Source: Clostridiales bacterium (GTDB lineage Bacteria > Bacillota > Clostridia > Oscillospirales > Oscillospiraceae). Taken from it: a DNA stretch of 64,000 nt. The notes beneath the pieces are model-generated. The model saw nothing but the letters and a program-made list of their open reading frames with translations. It did not search any database and had not been told where the DNA came from. The translations under genes and the position numbers were made by a program. Below are positions 30,694-38,967 of this stretch, in pieces. The stretch lies in the NCBI GenBank assembly GCA_004554585.1, contig SFLH01000004.1, forward strand, positions 1-64,000, in the 5' to 3' direction. Each line of letters starts with the position of its first letter. Within the stretch, counting starts at the first letter, position 1.

Positions 30694-32011
30694 GGGGAGC
30701 AGCAAGGACTGGGAAAATCCCTACATCGATGTGACCCAGGATCTGTGGAGCTATCAATACATCACAGAGCTGAACAAGGCCGGGGTGATTCCCTCTAGCG
30801 AGAAGTTCCAGCGAGAGCAGGAGGAGACCCGGGGCAACCTGGTGCTCTACCTTTATAATATGGATACCGGGGTCTTTGCGAAGCGGGAAAAGCAGGAGCC
30901 GGTGCAGGAAACCCCCAGCTTTTCCGACGTAGACAAGGACTCCCCCTATTATGAAGCCGTCTGCTGGGCCTATGAAAACGGCCTGGTGGGGGGGACAACC
31001 GACACCACCTTCTCCCCGGACAGTGCGGTGACTCGCCAGCAGGTGTGCACCATCCTGGCCCGCTTTGCCCAGCTGGAGAAGATCAGCCTCATCCAGGTGG
31101 TGGAACCGGATCAGTTCAAGGATTCCCTTTACATTCAGGACTATGCCCGCAGCGGCGTGACGGCCTGCCAGATGGCGGGGATCGTCAAGGGCTATGAGAA
31201 CGGCTTCTTCTACCCGGAGAACACCATGACCCGGGAGGAGTGCGCGGCCGTGGTCTATCGCGTGATGACGGCCTCGGAGATGCAGATCCCCGAGGGGGCC
31301 AGCCTGGTGGACCTGACGCCGGGCGCCTACGACAGCCTGTACGACAACTACCAGGACATCACCTTCACGGCCCTGGTGCCCGAGAGCGAAGAGGGGCCGG
31401 TCTCCTTCTTTGACCAGGCGGTGTTCATCGGCGACTCCATCTCCATGACGCTGGAGGCTTACTGCAACGCCAGCGGCGCCCTGGGCGGGGCCCAGTTCCT
31501 GTGCGCCGGCAGCATGAGCCCCACCAACATGCTCAGCGGCAAGATCCTGCCCGAGTACCCCAAGGGGTCGGGCCAGAAGCCTGCCATCGAGGAGAGCGTG
31601 GCCGCCACCGGCGCCAAAGTGGTCTATGTGATGCTGGGTATGGACAACATCGCCTACGGCATCGAAAAGGCCACCGGCGACTACCTGACCATCCTGAACA
31701 ACATCCAGACCGCCAACCCCGGCGTGCAGATTGTGGTCCAGTCGGTCACCCCCATGTCGGATGCCAGCACCAGCTATTCGGAAAAGCTCAACAACGAACA
31801 GATCAACGCATTCAACGAAACCATGAAGGAATACTGTCAGACCAACCGCTGGTACTACGTGGACGTGGCCGAGGCCTTCCGGGACGAGGAGGGTTTCCTG
31901 AAAAAGGAGTACTGCAGCGACTACAGCACCATGGGCATGCACTTTACCTATGATGGCGCAAAGGTCTGGGTGCAGTATCTGAAAACACACATTCCTCAGG
32001 ACCTGCTGTAA
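30620..32011 (+). CDS. Cell-wall-anchored SLH-domain SGNH/GDSL hydrolase
   Basis: A 463-residue exported protein: an N-terminal membrane/signal segment (AISWFLVFMILFSAGSLL), three SLH-like repeats between about residues 25 and 215 (FSDVDKDSPYYEAVCWAYEN, MAGIVKGYENGFFYPENTMT), and an SGNH hydrolase domain (FIGDSISMTLEAY with the nucleophile Ser, GSMSPTN, VMLGMDN, and GMHFTYDG with the catalytic His). SGNH esterases here probably add or remove acetyl groups on surface polysaccharide. GTG 30620 is chosen because TGGAGG lies nine bases upstream; GTG 30611 would touch it. A lipoprotein paralog follows. Confidence 0.82.
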   Translation: MKQAISWFLVFMILFSAGSLLRDPKGSSKDWENPYIDVTQDLWSYQYITELNKAGVIPSSEKFQREQEETRGNLVLYLYNMDTGVFAKREKQEPVQETPSFSDVDKDSPYYEAVCWAYENGLVGGTTDTTFSPDSAVTRQQVCTILARFAQLEKISLIQVVEPDQFKDSLYIQDYARSGVTACQMAGIVKGYENGFFYPENTMTREECAAVVYRVMTASEMQIPEGASLVDLTPGAYDSLYDNYQDITFTALVPESEEGPVSFFDQAVFIGDSISMTLEAYCNASGALGGAQFLCAGSMSPTNMLSGKILPEYPKGSGQKPAIEESVAATGAKVVYVMLGMDNIAYGIEKATGDYLTILNNIQTANPGVQIVVQSVTPMSDASTSYSEKLNNEQINAFNETMKEYCQTNRWYYVDVAEAFRDEEGFLKKEYCSDYSTMGMHFTYDGAKVWVQYLKTHIPQDLL

Positions 32012-32035
32012 TCAGCGGAAAGGAGTTTACCCCCT

Positions 32036-32845
32036 ATGCGATCCAAGCTGATCCTCTTGCTCTCCCTTCTCCTGCTGTTCTCCTGCGCCGCCTGCGTGGC
32101 CCAGGACCCCCAGGAGCAGCCGGAGGGCCAAGAGACCCTTTTGGCCGATGGAGACAGCGGCGGGCTGGAAGAAGAGCCCGCCCCCGCCTTCGACCCGGTG
32201 GTTCCCGCCGGTCAGGCCGTCGATCCCCAGTGGTTTTCCGACGCCGCCTTTGTGGGCGACTCGGTGTCGGTGATGCTGGAGAACTACAACACCAGCACCA
32301 GCGTGCTGGGCAGCCCGGCTTTCTTCTGCTCGGTAAGCCTGAGCCAGACCAACGCCCTGTCCTATGAGACGGGCAACAGCCGCCTGCCGGAGTACCCCAA
32401 GGGATCCGGCCAGCACCCCAAAGTGGAGGACGGCATCGCCGCGGCCGGGGCAAAAAAAGTCTACCTCATGCTGGGCATGAATTGCATCGCTGGAGGTGTT
32501 GACAGAGCCAGTCAGGATTTGGTAAAATTAGCAGATAGAATTTTGGAAAAGTCTCCCCAGGCCCAGATCCTGGTGGAGTCGGTCACCCCCATGACGGCCA
32601 CCAGCCCCCGGGCGGACGACGCCCTAAACAACACCACCATTCAGGCATTCAACGACAAGATGAAAGAAATCTGCCAGGAACGGGAATGGTATTATATCGA
32701 TGTGGCGGAGGCGGTCTCTGACGAGCAGGGCTTCCTGCGGGAGGACTACAGCGGAGACAAGGCCATGGGGATCCATTTCAATTACAACGGCGCCAAGGCG
32801 TGGGCGGACTATCTGCTCACCCACGTGCCCGAGGCGCTGAAGTAA
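32036..32845 (+). CDS. SGNH/GDSL hydrolase lipoprotein
   Basis: A 269-residue lipoprotein with a signal peptide ending in the lipobox LFSC (Cys near residue 17) and an SGNH domain that is a paralog of the one in the preceding gene: FVGDSVSVMLENYNTST, the shared LPEYPKGSGQ, YLMLGMNCI, SVTPMTATS, EWYYIDVAEA and MGIHFNYNGAKAW. It acts outside the membrane, likely on acyl groups of a surface polymer. The 24-base gap to the SLH-SGNH gene and the shared domain point to one operon. A local AT-rich patch (32490-32560) is unlike the surrounding sequence. Confidence 0.82.
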   Translation: MRSKLILLLSLLLLFSCAACVAQDPQEQPEGQETLLADGDSGGLEEEPAPAFDPVVPAGQAVDPQWFSDAAFVGDSVSVMLENYNTSTSVLGSPAFFCSVSLSQTNALSYETGNSRLPEYPKGSGQHPKVEDGIAAAGAKKVYLMLGMNCIAGGVDRASQDLVKLADRILEKSPQAQILVESVTPMTATSPRADDALNNTTIQAFNDKMKEICQEREWYYIDVAEAVSDEQGFLREDYSGDKAMGIHFNYNGAKAWADYLLTHVPEALK

Positions 32846-32877
32846 GATATTAAGATTTTAGAGGAGAATGAGGAAGT

Positions 32878-33417
32878 ATGAAACGATTCACCACTCTTGC
32901 AGCTGTCCTGATGACTCTGGTCATGGTGCTCTCCCTGGCCGCCTGCGGTGAGGAGACCACACCGACCGACACCACCGACACCGACACCCAGTCCCAGTCC
33001 GAGACCACGGATCCCCAGCAGACCACCGATTCCGTGGATCTGGCTGCCCTGCGGGACCAGATGATCGCCGACTATGAACTGACCGACACCCTGCCTGTGG
33101 AGACCGCCGCCCTGGAGAACGCCTACGGCATCACCGCCGACCTGGTCAAGAGTTCCGCCAGCTTCAACGCCGCCTCCGGCGCTGCCTTCCCCCAGGAGAT
33201 CGTGATGGTGGAGGCCGTGGACGAGAATGCCGCTGCTGACGTGGCTGCCAAGCTGGAAAACCGCCTGGCCTCCATTGCCGAGCAGGCTGCCTCCTACGAT
33301 CCCGAAAGCCTGGACCTGGCCGAGAAGTGCAAGGTGATCACCGACGGCGTCTATGTGGGCATGTTCTTCTCCAGCCACTACGACGAGATGGCCGCCGATT
33401 TCCAGGCCGCCGTGTGA
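32878..33417 (+). CDS. DUF4358 lipoprotein
   Basis: A 179-residue lipoprotein: signal peptide with lipobox LAAC (Cys near residue 22), a Thr/Asp/Gln-rich linker, then a domain of about 120 residues matching the DUF4358 family (DQMIADYELTDTLPVE, EIVMVEAVDENAAADVAAKL, YVGMFFSSHYDEMAADF). Members are often encoded beside MBOAT and SGNH surface-acylation genes, as here. Function unknown; extracytoplasmic. Confidence 0.8.
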   Translation: MKRFTTLAAVLMTLVMVLSLAACGEETTPTDTTDTDTQSQSETTDPQQTTDSVDLAALRDQMIADYELTDTLPVETAALENAYGITADLVKSSASFNAASGAAFPQEIVMVEAVDENAAADVAAKLENRLASIAEQAASYDPESLDLAEKCKVITDGVYVGMFFSSHYDEMAADFQAAV

Positions 33418-33450
33418 TCTGGCCCCAGCCCCAACCAAGCGAATAAGCGA

Positions 33451-33487
33451 ACTGCCGGGCAATCAGGATGACTGCCCGGCAGTGTTT
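33451..33487 (+). terminator. Terminator, probably partial, after the DUF4358 gene
   Basis: ACTGCCGGGCA / TGCCCGGCAGT followed by GTTTT. The MBOAT gene begins 16 bases later, so some read-through would feed it. Confidence 0.7.
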
Positions 33488-33502
33488 TGGAGAAAAAGAT
33501 CT

Positions 33503-34891
33503 ATGGTTTTTTCAAGTCTTCCCTTTCTATTCTTGTTTCTAACAGTGGTGCTGCTGGTCAGTCACATCCTGCCCTTCCGGTTCCGCAACTTTTTCCTGCT
33601 GCTGGCCAACCTGGTCTTCTACGCCTATGGCGAGCCGGTGTATGTGCTCATCATGATCGGCTCCATCCTGGTCAACTTCTTTGCCGGCCTGCTTATGGAC
33701 AAGCAGACCACCCAGGGCCGGCGGCGGGCGGTGCTCATTGTGGGCATCGTGCTCAACCTGGCCGCCCTGGGTGTGTTCAAGTACGCGGGGCTGTTTGTGG
33801 ACACCCTGCGGGGCATCCCCGCCTTCTCCTCCCTGCCGGCAGTGGAGATCGCCCTGCCCATCGGCATCTCCTTCTACACCTTCCAGGCGGTCTCCTACCT
33901 CATCGACGTGTATTGGGACGACTGCGAGGCATCCCACAGCTTTGTGAACTTCGCCTGCTATATCTCCCTCTTCCCCCAGCTCATCGCCGGCCCCATCGTG
34001 CGCTACCGGGACGTGAACGACCAGCTGGTCTCCCGGAAGGAGACCCCCACCATGTTCAACTCCGGTGTGCGCCTGTTCGTGGTGGGCATGGCCAAAAAGG
34101 TCCTGCTGGCCAACCAGTTCGGCATGCTCTGGGACGCCATGTCCGCCGACCCGGCGGCCGCTGGGGTCATTGGCGCCTGGGCGGGGGCCTGCGCCTACAC
34201 CCTGCAGATCTACTTTGACTTTGCCGGCTATTCCGACATGGCCCGGGGCCTGGGCCGGATGCTGGGCTTTGAGTTCTGCATCAACTTTAACTATCCCTAT
34301 ATCTCCAAGAGCGTCACCGAGTTCTGGCGGCGCTGGCACATCTCCCTGTCCTCCTGGTTCCGGGACTATGTGTATATCCCCCTGGGGGGCAACCGCTGCG
34401 GCAAGGTGCGCCAGTGCGTGAACATCCTGGTGGTATGGGCCCTGACGGGCTTCTGGCACGGAGCGGGGTGGAACTTCCTCTTCTGGGGCTTCTACTACGG
34501 CGTGCTGCTGCTCATTGAAAAGCTGATCCTGGGGCGCTTCCTGCGCCGGCTGCCGGCGGCAGTCCAGCACATCTATACCCTGGTCATCGTCGTCATCGGC
34601 TGGGTCTTCTTCGCCTCCCCGGACCTGTCCACTGCCCTGGCCTATCTGCAGGTGATGTTTTCCCTGTCCCCGGGCACCATGGGCGGGCTGGATCTGGTGA
34701 TGCCCTGGCTGGGCATGGCGGTCATCGGCGTGGTGGGCTCCACCCCCCTGGCCATGACCCTGTGGGAGAAGCTGCGCAACCGCAAGCTCATGCCCCTGGC
34801 GGAGAGCGTGCTGTGCCTGGCCGCCCTGCTGCTGTGCACGGCCAGCCTGGTCAGCGACAGTTACAATCCCTTCCTGTACTTCCGCTTCTGA
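33503..34891 (+). CDS. MBOAT family O-acyltransferase (AlgI-like)
   Basis: A 462-residue membrane protein with about eleven hydrophobic segments, of the membrane-bound O-acyltransferase family. It passes acyl groups, usually acetyl, across the membrane to polysaccharide or teichoic-acid acceptors. Motifs: PIGISFYTFQAVSYLIDVY, FPQLIAGPIVRY, NYPYISKSVTEFWRRWHISL and ALTGFWHGAGWNFLFWG with the invariant His. It is followed after 15 bases by a DHHW protein, the usual AlgX/AlgJ-like partner that completes transfer outside the membrane. GGAG lies ten bases before ATG 33503. Confidence 0.92.
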   Translation: MVFSSLPFLFLFLTVVLLVSHILPFRFRNFFLLLANLVFYAYGEPVYVLIMIGSILVNFFAGLLMDKQTTQGRRRAVLIVGIVLNLAALGVFKYAGLFVDTLRGIPAFSSLPAVEIALPIGISFYTFQAVSYLIDVYWDDCEASHSFVNFACYISLFPQLIAGPIVRYRDVNDQLVSRKETPTMFNSGVRLFVVGMAKKVLLANQFGMLWDAMSADPAAAGVIGAWAGACAYTLQIYFDFAGYSDMARGLGRMLGFEFCINFNYPYISKSVTEFWRRWHISLSSWFRDYVYIPLGGNRCGKVRQCVNILVVWALTGFWHGAGWNFLFWGFYYGVLLLIEKLILGRFLRRLPAAVQHIYTLVIVVIGWVFFASPDLSTALAYLQVMFSLSPGTMGGLDLVMPWLGMAVIGVVGSTPLAMTLWEKLRNRKLMPLAESVLCLAALLLCTASLVSDSYNPFLYFRF

Positions 34892-34906
34892 GAGGGGGAA
34901 CCTTGG

Positions 34907-36031
34907 ATGAAAAAACTTTACCATTTTCTGCCGGCGCTGGTTTTTCTGGTCTTTCTGGCGGCGATGGCCTTGCTGCTGCTTTTCTCCCCGGTGCGGGAGT
35001 ACTCGGAAAACGAGAAGCGATATCTGGCCGGCCGGCCAGAGGTGTCCGCGGAAAACATCCTGTCGGGAGAGGCACAGAAGGAGCTGGAGAAGTTCACTGC
35101 CGACCAGATTCCCGGCCGGGACTTCTTCGTGGGCGTCAACGCCTACTGGAACCTGGCTACCGGGCGCAACGCCGCCCAGGACATCTACTACTGTGACGAG
35201 GGCTACCTCATCAACGCCCCCAAGCAGGCGGATGAGAAAATTTTCACCGACAATCTGACCCGTTTTGACCAGTTTGCGGAGAAGCTGGGGGTGCCGGCGG
35301 ACCTGGTGATGGTCCCCACCACCGGCTACCTCATGGAGGAGGTCCTGCCCGCCTTCCACAAGGAGTATCAGGATGACGCCCTGTACGACCTGGCGGGCAC
35401 CTTGCTGGAAAACGTCCGGCTGGTGGACGTGCGGGACGCCCTGAAGCAGGGGAAGGATGGCGGCCAGATCTGCTACCGTACCGACCACCACCTGACCTCG
35501 TATGGCAACTACCTGCTCTATGAGGCCTACCAGAAAGCCAACAACGCCACCTATCTCTCCCGAGATGCCTATGAGGTGACCAGCTACGACGGCTTCTACG
35601 GCACCGACTGGTCGGGCAGTGGCTATTGGCTGGTGGACCCGGATACCGTGGAGGTGTGGGACGCGGGCCTGGCCCCCACGGTGACCCTCATAGACGGAGG
35701 GGCGGAGCCCAAGGTCTCCAATGACCTGTTCTACCTGTCTCACCTGGAGAATTTGGACAAGTACCCCATCTTCCTGGACGGCAACCACGCCATGGTGACC
35801 ATCCACAACCCCGACGCCCAGGGGGGCAACCTGCTGGTCATTCGGGATTCCTACGCCCACTGCCTGAGCACCTTCCTGGCGGCGGATTACCAGAACATCT
35901 ATCTGGTGGACCTGCGGTACTACCGCCAGTCGGTCTCGGAATTTGTGGCCGAGCACCCGGTGGACCGAGTCCTCTATCTGTATGGCATGGACAACCTGAT
36001 CACCGACACCAACTCCGCTTGGCTGCAGTAA
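34907..36031 (+). CDS. DHHW family (AlgJ/AlgX-like) acetylation protein
   Basis: A 374-residue protein anchored by an N-terminal membrane helix (residues 8-30). The extracytoplasmic domain is SGNH-like and carries the family signature TDHHLTSYGNYL (DHHxT) and IRDSYAHCLSTFL with the presumed catalytic Ser; the early KFTADQIPGRDFFVGVNAYW is also conserved. It probably takes acyl groups from the MBOAT protein and places them on a surface polymer. It closes the cluster and is followed by a terminator. Confidence 0.88.
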   Translation: MKKLYHFLPALVFLVFLAAMALLLLFSPVREYSENEKRYLAGRPEVSAENILSGEAQKELEKFTADQIPGRDFFVGVNAYWNLATGRNAAQDIYYCDEGYLINAPKQADEKIFTDNLTRFDQFAEKLGVPADLVMVPTTGYLMEEVLPAFHKEYQDDALYDLAGTLLENVRLVDVRDALKQGKDGGQICYRTDHHLTSYGNYLLYEAYQKANNATYLSRDAYEVTSYDGFYGTDWSGSGYWLVDPDTVEVWDAGLAPTVTLIDGGAEPKVSNDLFYLSHLENLDKYPIFLDGNHAMVTIHNPDAQGGNLLVIRDSYAHCLSTFLAADYQNIYLVDLRYYRQSVSEFVAEHPVDRVLYLYGMDNLITDTNSAWLQ

Positions 36032-36045
36032 CCCAATCTATCGAT

Positions 36046-36079
36046 CAAGGACCCGGACAACGCTGCCCGGGTCCTTTTT
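36046..36079 (+). terminator. Terminator after the acylation cluster
   Basis: AAGGACCCGG / CCGGGTCCTT with TTTTTA. Confidence 0.88.
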
Positions 36080-36181
36080 ATGGAAATTTAAGAAATTGGT
36101 CACATCTCCGTCATGGCCGTCTGTTATCCTAACTTTCCAAACGGAGCCTGCTGCGCAGAGGACGAAAAAGGGGGAGTTCCC

Positions 36182-36670
36182 ATGAAACGGATGGCCTGTC
36201 TGCTGCTGTGTGTGTTGGGGCTGGTGAGCCTGTCTGCCTGCACCTCTGGGGACTCCTTGGCGGAGCTGTCCCAGACGCTGTCTGTGGACCTGTCCCAGGG
36301 GACGGTGGTGGAGGAAACGGACACCCATGGGGGCTTCCACGGAGACGGGGACCGCTGGGTGGCAGTCTCCTTTGAGGACCAGGACCTAGCCCCCGCCCTG
36401 GAGGACGCCGGCTGGCAGTCTCTGCCCCTGCCCCAGGCGCTGGACACCCTGCTGTATGGCCGGACGGATGCCCAGGGGAGCCAAGGGCCCTATACCAGCC
36501 GGACGCTTCCCCGCGTGTCGGAGGGATATTATTTCTTCCGGGACCGCTTCCCAGAGGCGGAGGACCCCACAGACCCGGCGGGGGCCCTGGAGCGGGGCGC
36601 CTTCAACTACACCGTGGCCCTGTACGATGAGCAGAGCCGCAGCCTGTACTATTACGAAATGGACACCTGA
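36182..36670 (+). CDS. Small lipoprotein of unknown function
   Basis: A 162-residue protein with a signal peptide and lipobox LSAC (Cys near residue 20). The mature part is acidic and Asp/Gly rich with a Tyr-rich end (FNYTVALYDEQSRSLYYYE). No domain is recognised. AAAGGGGGAG-type site upstream (GGGGGAG, 36170-36176). It lies between a terminator and a two-component system and may be a membrane accessory of the latter. Confidence 0.65.
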   Translation: MKRMACLLLCVLGLVSLSACTSGDSLAELSQTLSVDLSQGTVVEETDTHGGFHGDGDRWVAVSFEDQDLAPALEDAGWQSLPLPQALDTLLYGRTDAQGSQGPYTSRTLPRVSEGYYFFRDRFPEAEDPTDPAGALERGAFNYTVALYDEQSRSLYYYEMDT

Positions 36671-36787
36671 GGAAATCCCCCCGCGCCGCCCGGCTTCCCG
36701 GACAGCGCGGGGGATCTCACGTCTTGTCAGAACCGGGCGGCAATGCTATGATAAAGGCGACACAACGGGGCGAAAGGAGGGAGCGCG

Positions 36788-38092
36788 GTGGCGGCCATCA
36801 ACATTGCCCTGGAGGGTTTCTGTATCATCCTGACCCTAGTCCTGCTGGGCAGCCTGGTGCTCAACGGCGACCGGGCCAGCCGCTACACCAGGATGTTCCT
36901 GGTGCTGCTCCTGCTCAACCTGCTTTTTCTGGGGGCGGACGCCTGGGCCTGGTATTGGAATGGCACGGCCCAGTTTTTCTGGAACTGGCTGGGCAATTTG
37001 ATCCAGTATCTCACCGGCTATGGCCTGCTGCTGCTGTACTGCCTGTATCTGCTGGCCCGGCTGGCCCAGTGGGGGGCATGGCGGCGGGTGCGCCTGGCCA
37101 TTGCCCTTCTGTGCGGGGCTGGGGCGGCCCTGACGCTGCTGTCCCAGGGGACGGGGCTGTTTTATGTCATCACCCCGGCCAACCTCTGCCAGCGGGGGCC
37201 GGGATTCTGGCTGTCCCAGGCCATTGCCCTGGCAGCCCTGGCCCTGGTGGGGAGCGTGATGGCGGCCTGCTGGAAAGACCTCACCCAGGAGGAGGGGCGG
37301 ACGGAACTGCTGTACATTCTCCTGCCCATGGCGGCGGTGGCCGTGGGGCTGCACTGGGGGAGAATCTCCATACTGGGTTTGGGCAGCACCTTGAGCCTGA
37401 TCCTGGTCTTTGTCAACGTCCAGCTCCAGCGGGACCGGCGCCTGCGGGAGCAGGACAAGGAGCTGGCGGAGAAGAAGATCGCCATTCTACTCAGCCAGAT
37501 CCAGCCCCATTTTCTCTTTAACATCCTCGGCAGCATTGAGTGGCTGTGCGAGACCGACCCCCCCAGAGCCCAGGAGGCCACCGATGAGCTGGCCCGCTTT
37601 CTCCGAGGGAATATGGATATTTTAAAGAGCACCAAGACCATCCCCGCCAGCCGGGAGCTGGAGCATGTGCGGTGCTATCTGAACTTAGAACGCATCCGCT
37701 TTGGGGACAACCTGCGGGTGGAATATGACCTGGGGCCCACGGACTTCTTCCTGCCCGCCCTGAGCCTGCAGCCGCTGGTGGAGAACGCCGTGCGCCACGG
37801 GGTGACCAAGCGGGAGGAGGGGGGAACCGTCCGCATCTCTACCAGCCAGACCGCCCTGCACTACCTGGTGACCATCTGGGACGACGGGGTGGGCTTTGAC
37901 CCCGACCGCCCCCAAGAGGACGGCCGGGACCATGTGGGCATTGAGAATGTCCGCAGCCGTCTGGCGGCCCAGTGCGGCGGCAGCCTAGTCATCGGCAGCC
38001 GCCTGGGCCTGGGCACCGTGGCCCAGGTGCGCATCCCCAAAAGCGGAAAGACCCAGGGAAAGGAGAACGACCATGCGAATCCTCGCGGCTGA
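36788..38092 (+). CDS. Sensor histidine kinase of the LytS/YesM type
   Basis: A 434-residue kinase with six or seven membrane helices in the first 215 residues (for example CIILTLVLLGSLVL, MFLVLLLLNLLFLGA) and almost no extracytoplasmic loop. The cytoplasmic part has the His_kinase domain with SQIQPHFLFNILGSIEWL, where His is phosphorylated, and an ATP-binding region (LSLQPLVENAVRHGV, IWDDGVGFDP, GIENVRSRL). GTG 36788 follows AAAGGAGGGA. The gene overlaps its response regulator by 20 bases. The membrane part suggests sensing of a membrane-soluble or peptide signal. Confidence 0.88.
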   Translation: MAAINIALEGFCIILTLVLLGSLVLNGDRASRYTRMFLVLLLLNLLFLGADAWAWYWNGTAQFFWNWLGNLIQYLTGYGLLLLYCLYLLARLAQWGAWRRVRLAIALLCGAGAALTLLSQGTGLFYVITPANLCQRGPGFWLSQAIALAALALVGSVMAACWKDLTQEEGRTELLYILLPMAAVAVGLHWGRISILGLGSTLSLILVFVNVQLQRDRRLREQDKELAEKKIAILLSQIQPHFLFNILGSIEWLCETDPPRAQEATDELARFLRGNMDILKSTKTIPASRELEHVRCYLNLERIRFGDNLRVEYDLGPTDFFLPALSLQPLVENAVRHGVTKREEGGTVRISTSQTALHYLVTIWDDGVGFDPDRPQEDGRDHVGIENVRSRLAAQCGGSLVIGSRLGLGTVAQVRIPKSGKTQGKENDHANPRG

Positions 38093-38876
38093 CGACGAAC
38101 CTTTGATGCTGGACATGCTTACCGACCGCATCCGGCAGGCCTGCCCCCAGGGGGAGGTCCACGCCTTTTCCAGCGCCCGAAAGCTGCTGGAGTGGGTGGA
38201 GGAAAACGGCGGGGCTTTTGATGCCGCCTTTCTGGACATTGAGATGCCAGGGATGAGCGGCATCGCCCTGGCCCAGCGGCTGAAGGAACTCTGCCCCCGG
38301 GGAAACCTGATCTTTGTCACCGGGTATTCCCAGTACATGGCGGAGGCTTTTCAGCTTCACGCCAGCGGCTACATCATGAAGCCCGTCACCGTGCGGGCGG
38401 TGGAGGAGGAGCTGCGCAACCTGCGCTATCCCCCCCAGCAGCAGGAGCACCCCCAGCTGCGGGTGCAGGCCTTCGGCAATTTCGAGGTTTTTTATGCCGG
38501 CCAGCCTGTCCACTTCAGCCGCAGCCGGACCAAGGAACTCTTTGCCTACCTCATCGACCGCCGGGGGGCGGGGAGCACCATGGGGGAGCTGATTTCCATC
38601 CTGTGGGAGGGACGTCTGGACACCCCCAGCGTGCGCAGTCAGCTGCGCAGTCTCATCACCGACCTGCGCACCACCCTCCACCAGCTGGGACAGGACGCCA
38701 TCATCATCAAAAAGCGGGACCTGATCGCCGTGGACCCGGAGCTGGTGGACTGTGACTACTATCATTTCCTCTCCGGGGACCCCAGGGAGGAGAATGCCTT
38801 CCGGGGGGAGTACATGAGCAACTACTCCTGGGCGGAGACCACCCTGGGTGCCCTGGCTGGCCGGGAGGGGGGCTGA
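38073..38876 (+). CDS. Response regulator with SARP-like winged-helix output
   Basis: A 267-residue regulator. Residues 1-120 are a receiver (ADDEP acidic pair, FLDIEMPGMSG with the phospho-Asp, FVTGYS, IMKPVT). The output is not LytTR but an OmpR-like winged helix of the SARP kind (residues 130-235; AFGNFEVFYAGQPVHFSRSR, LRSLITDLRTTLHQLG). It is the partner of the overlapping kinase. The recombinase gene begins 92 bases downstream on the same strand and might be co-transcribed. Confidence 0.85.
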   Translation: MRILAADDEPLMLDMLTDRIRQACPQGEVHAFSSARKLLEWVEENGGAFDAAFLDIEMPGMSGIALAQRLKELCPRGNLIFVTGYSQYMAEAFQLHASGYIMKPVTVRAVEEELRNLRYPPQQQEHPQLRVQAFGNFEVFYAGQPVHFSRSRTKELFAYLIDRRGAGSTMGELISILWEGRLDTPSVRSQLRSLITDLRTTLHQLGQDAIIIKKRDLIAVDPELVDCDYYHFLSGDPREENAFRGEYMSNYSWAETTLGALAGREGG

Positions 38877-38889
38877 CCCCTCCCGCCGG

Positions 38890-38919
38890 GCATAGCCCCC
38901 TGCCTCCGGCGCATAGACT
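38890..38919 (+). promoter_or_regulatory. Possible sigma-E-like promoter before the recombinase
   Basis: GCATAGC (38890-38896), 15 bases, CATAGACT (38912-38919), against the sigma-E form KMATATT-N13/15-CATACAHT: five of seven and seven of eight positions. Chance matches are possible. A hairpin (GCCGTCC/GGACGGC, 38932-38952) follows. Confidence 0.35.
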
Positions 38920-38967
38920 TTCCCCAGACAAGCCGTCCGCGCGGGGACGGCGGAGAGGGGGAGGACC

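Noticed and set aside
33539..35956. An 805-codon minus-strand frame
   Set aside because: Antisense to the MBOAT and DHHW genes, whose motifs are clear; composition is His/Gln/Val rich without any domain.
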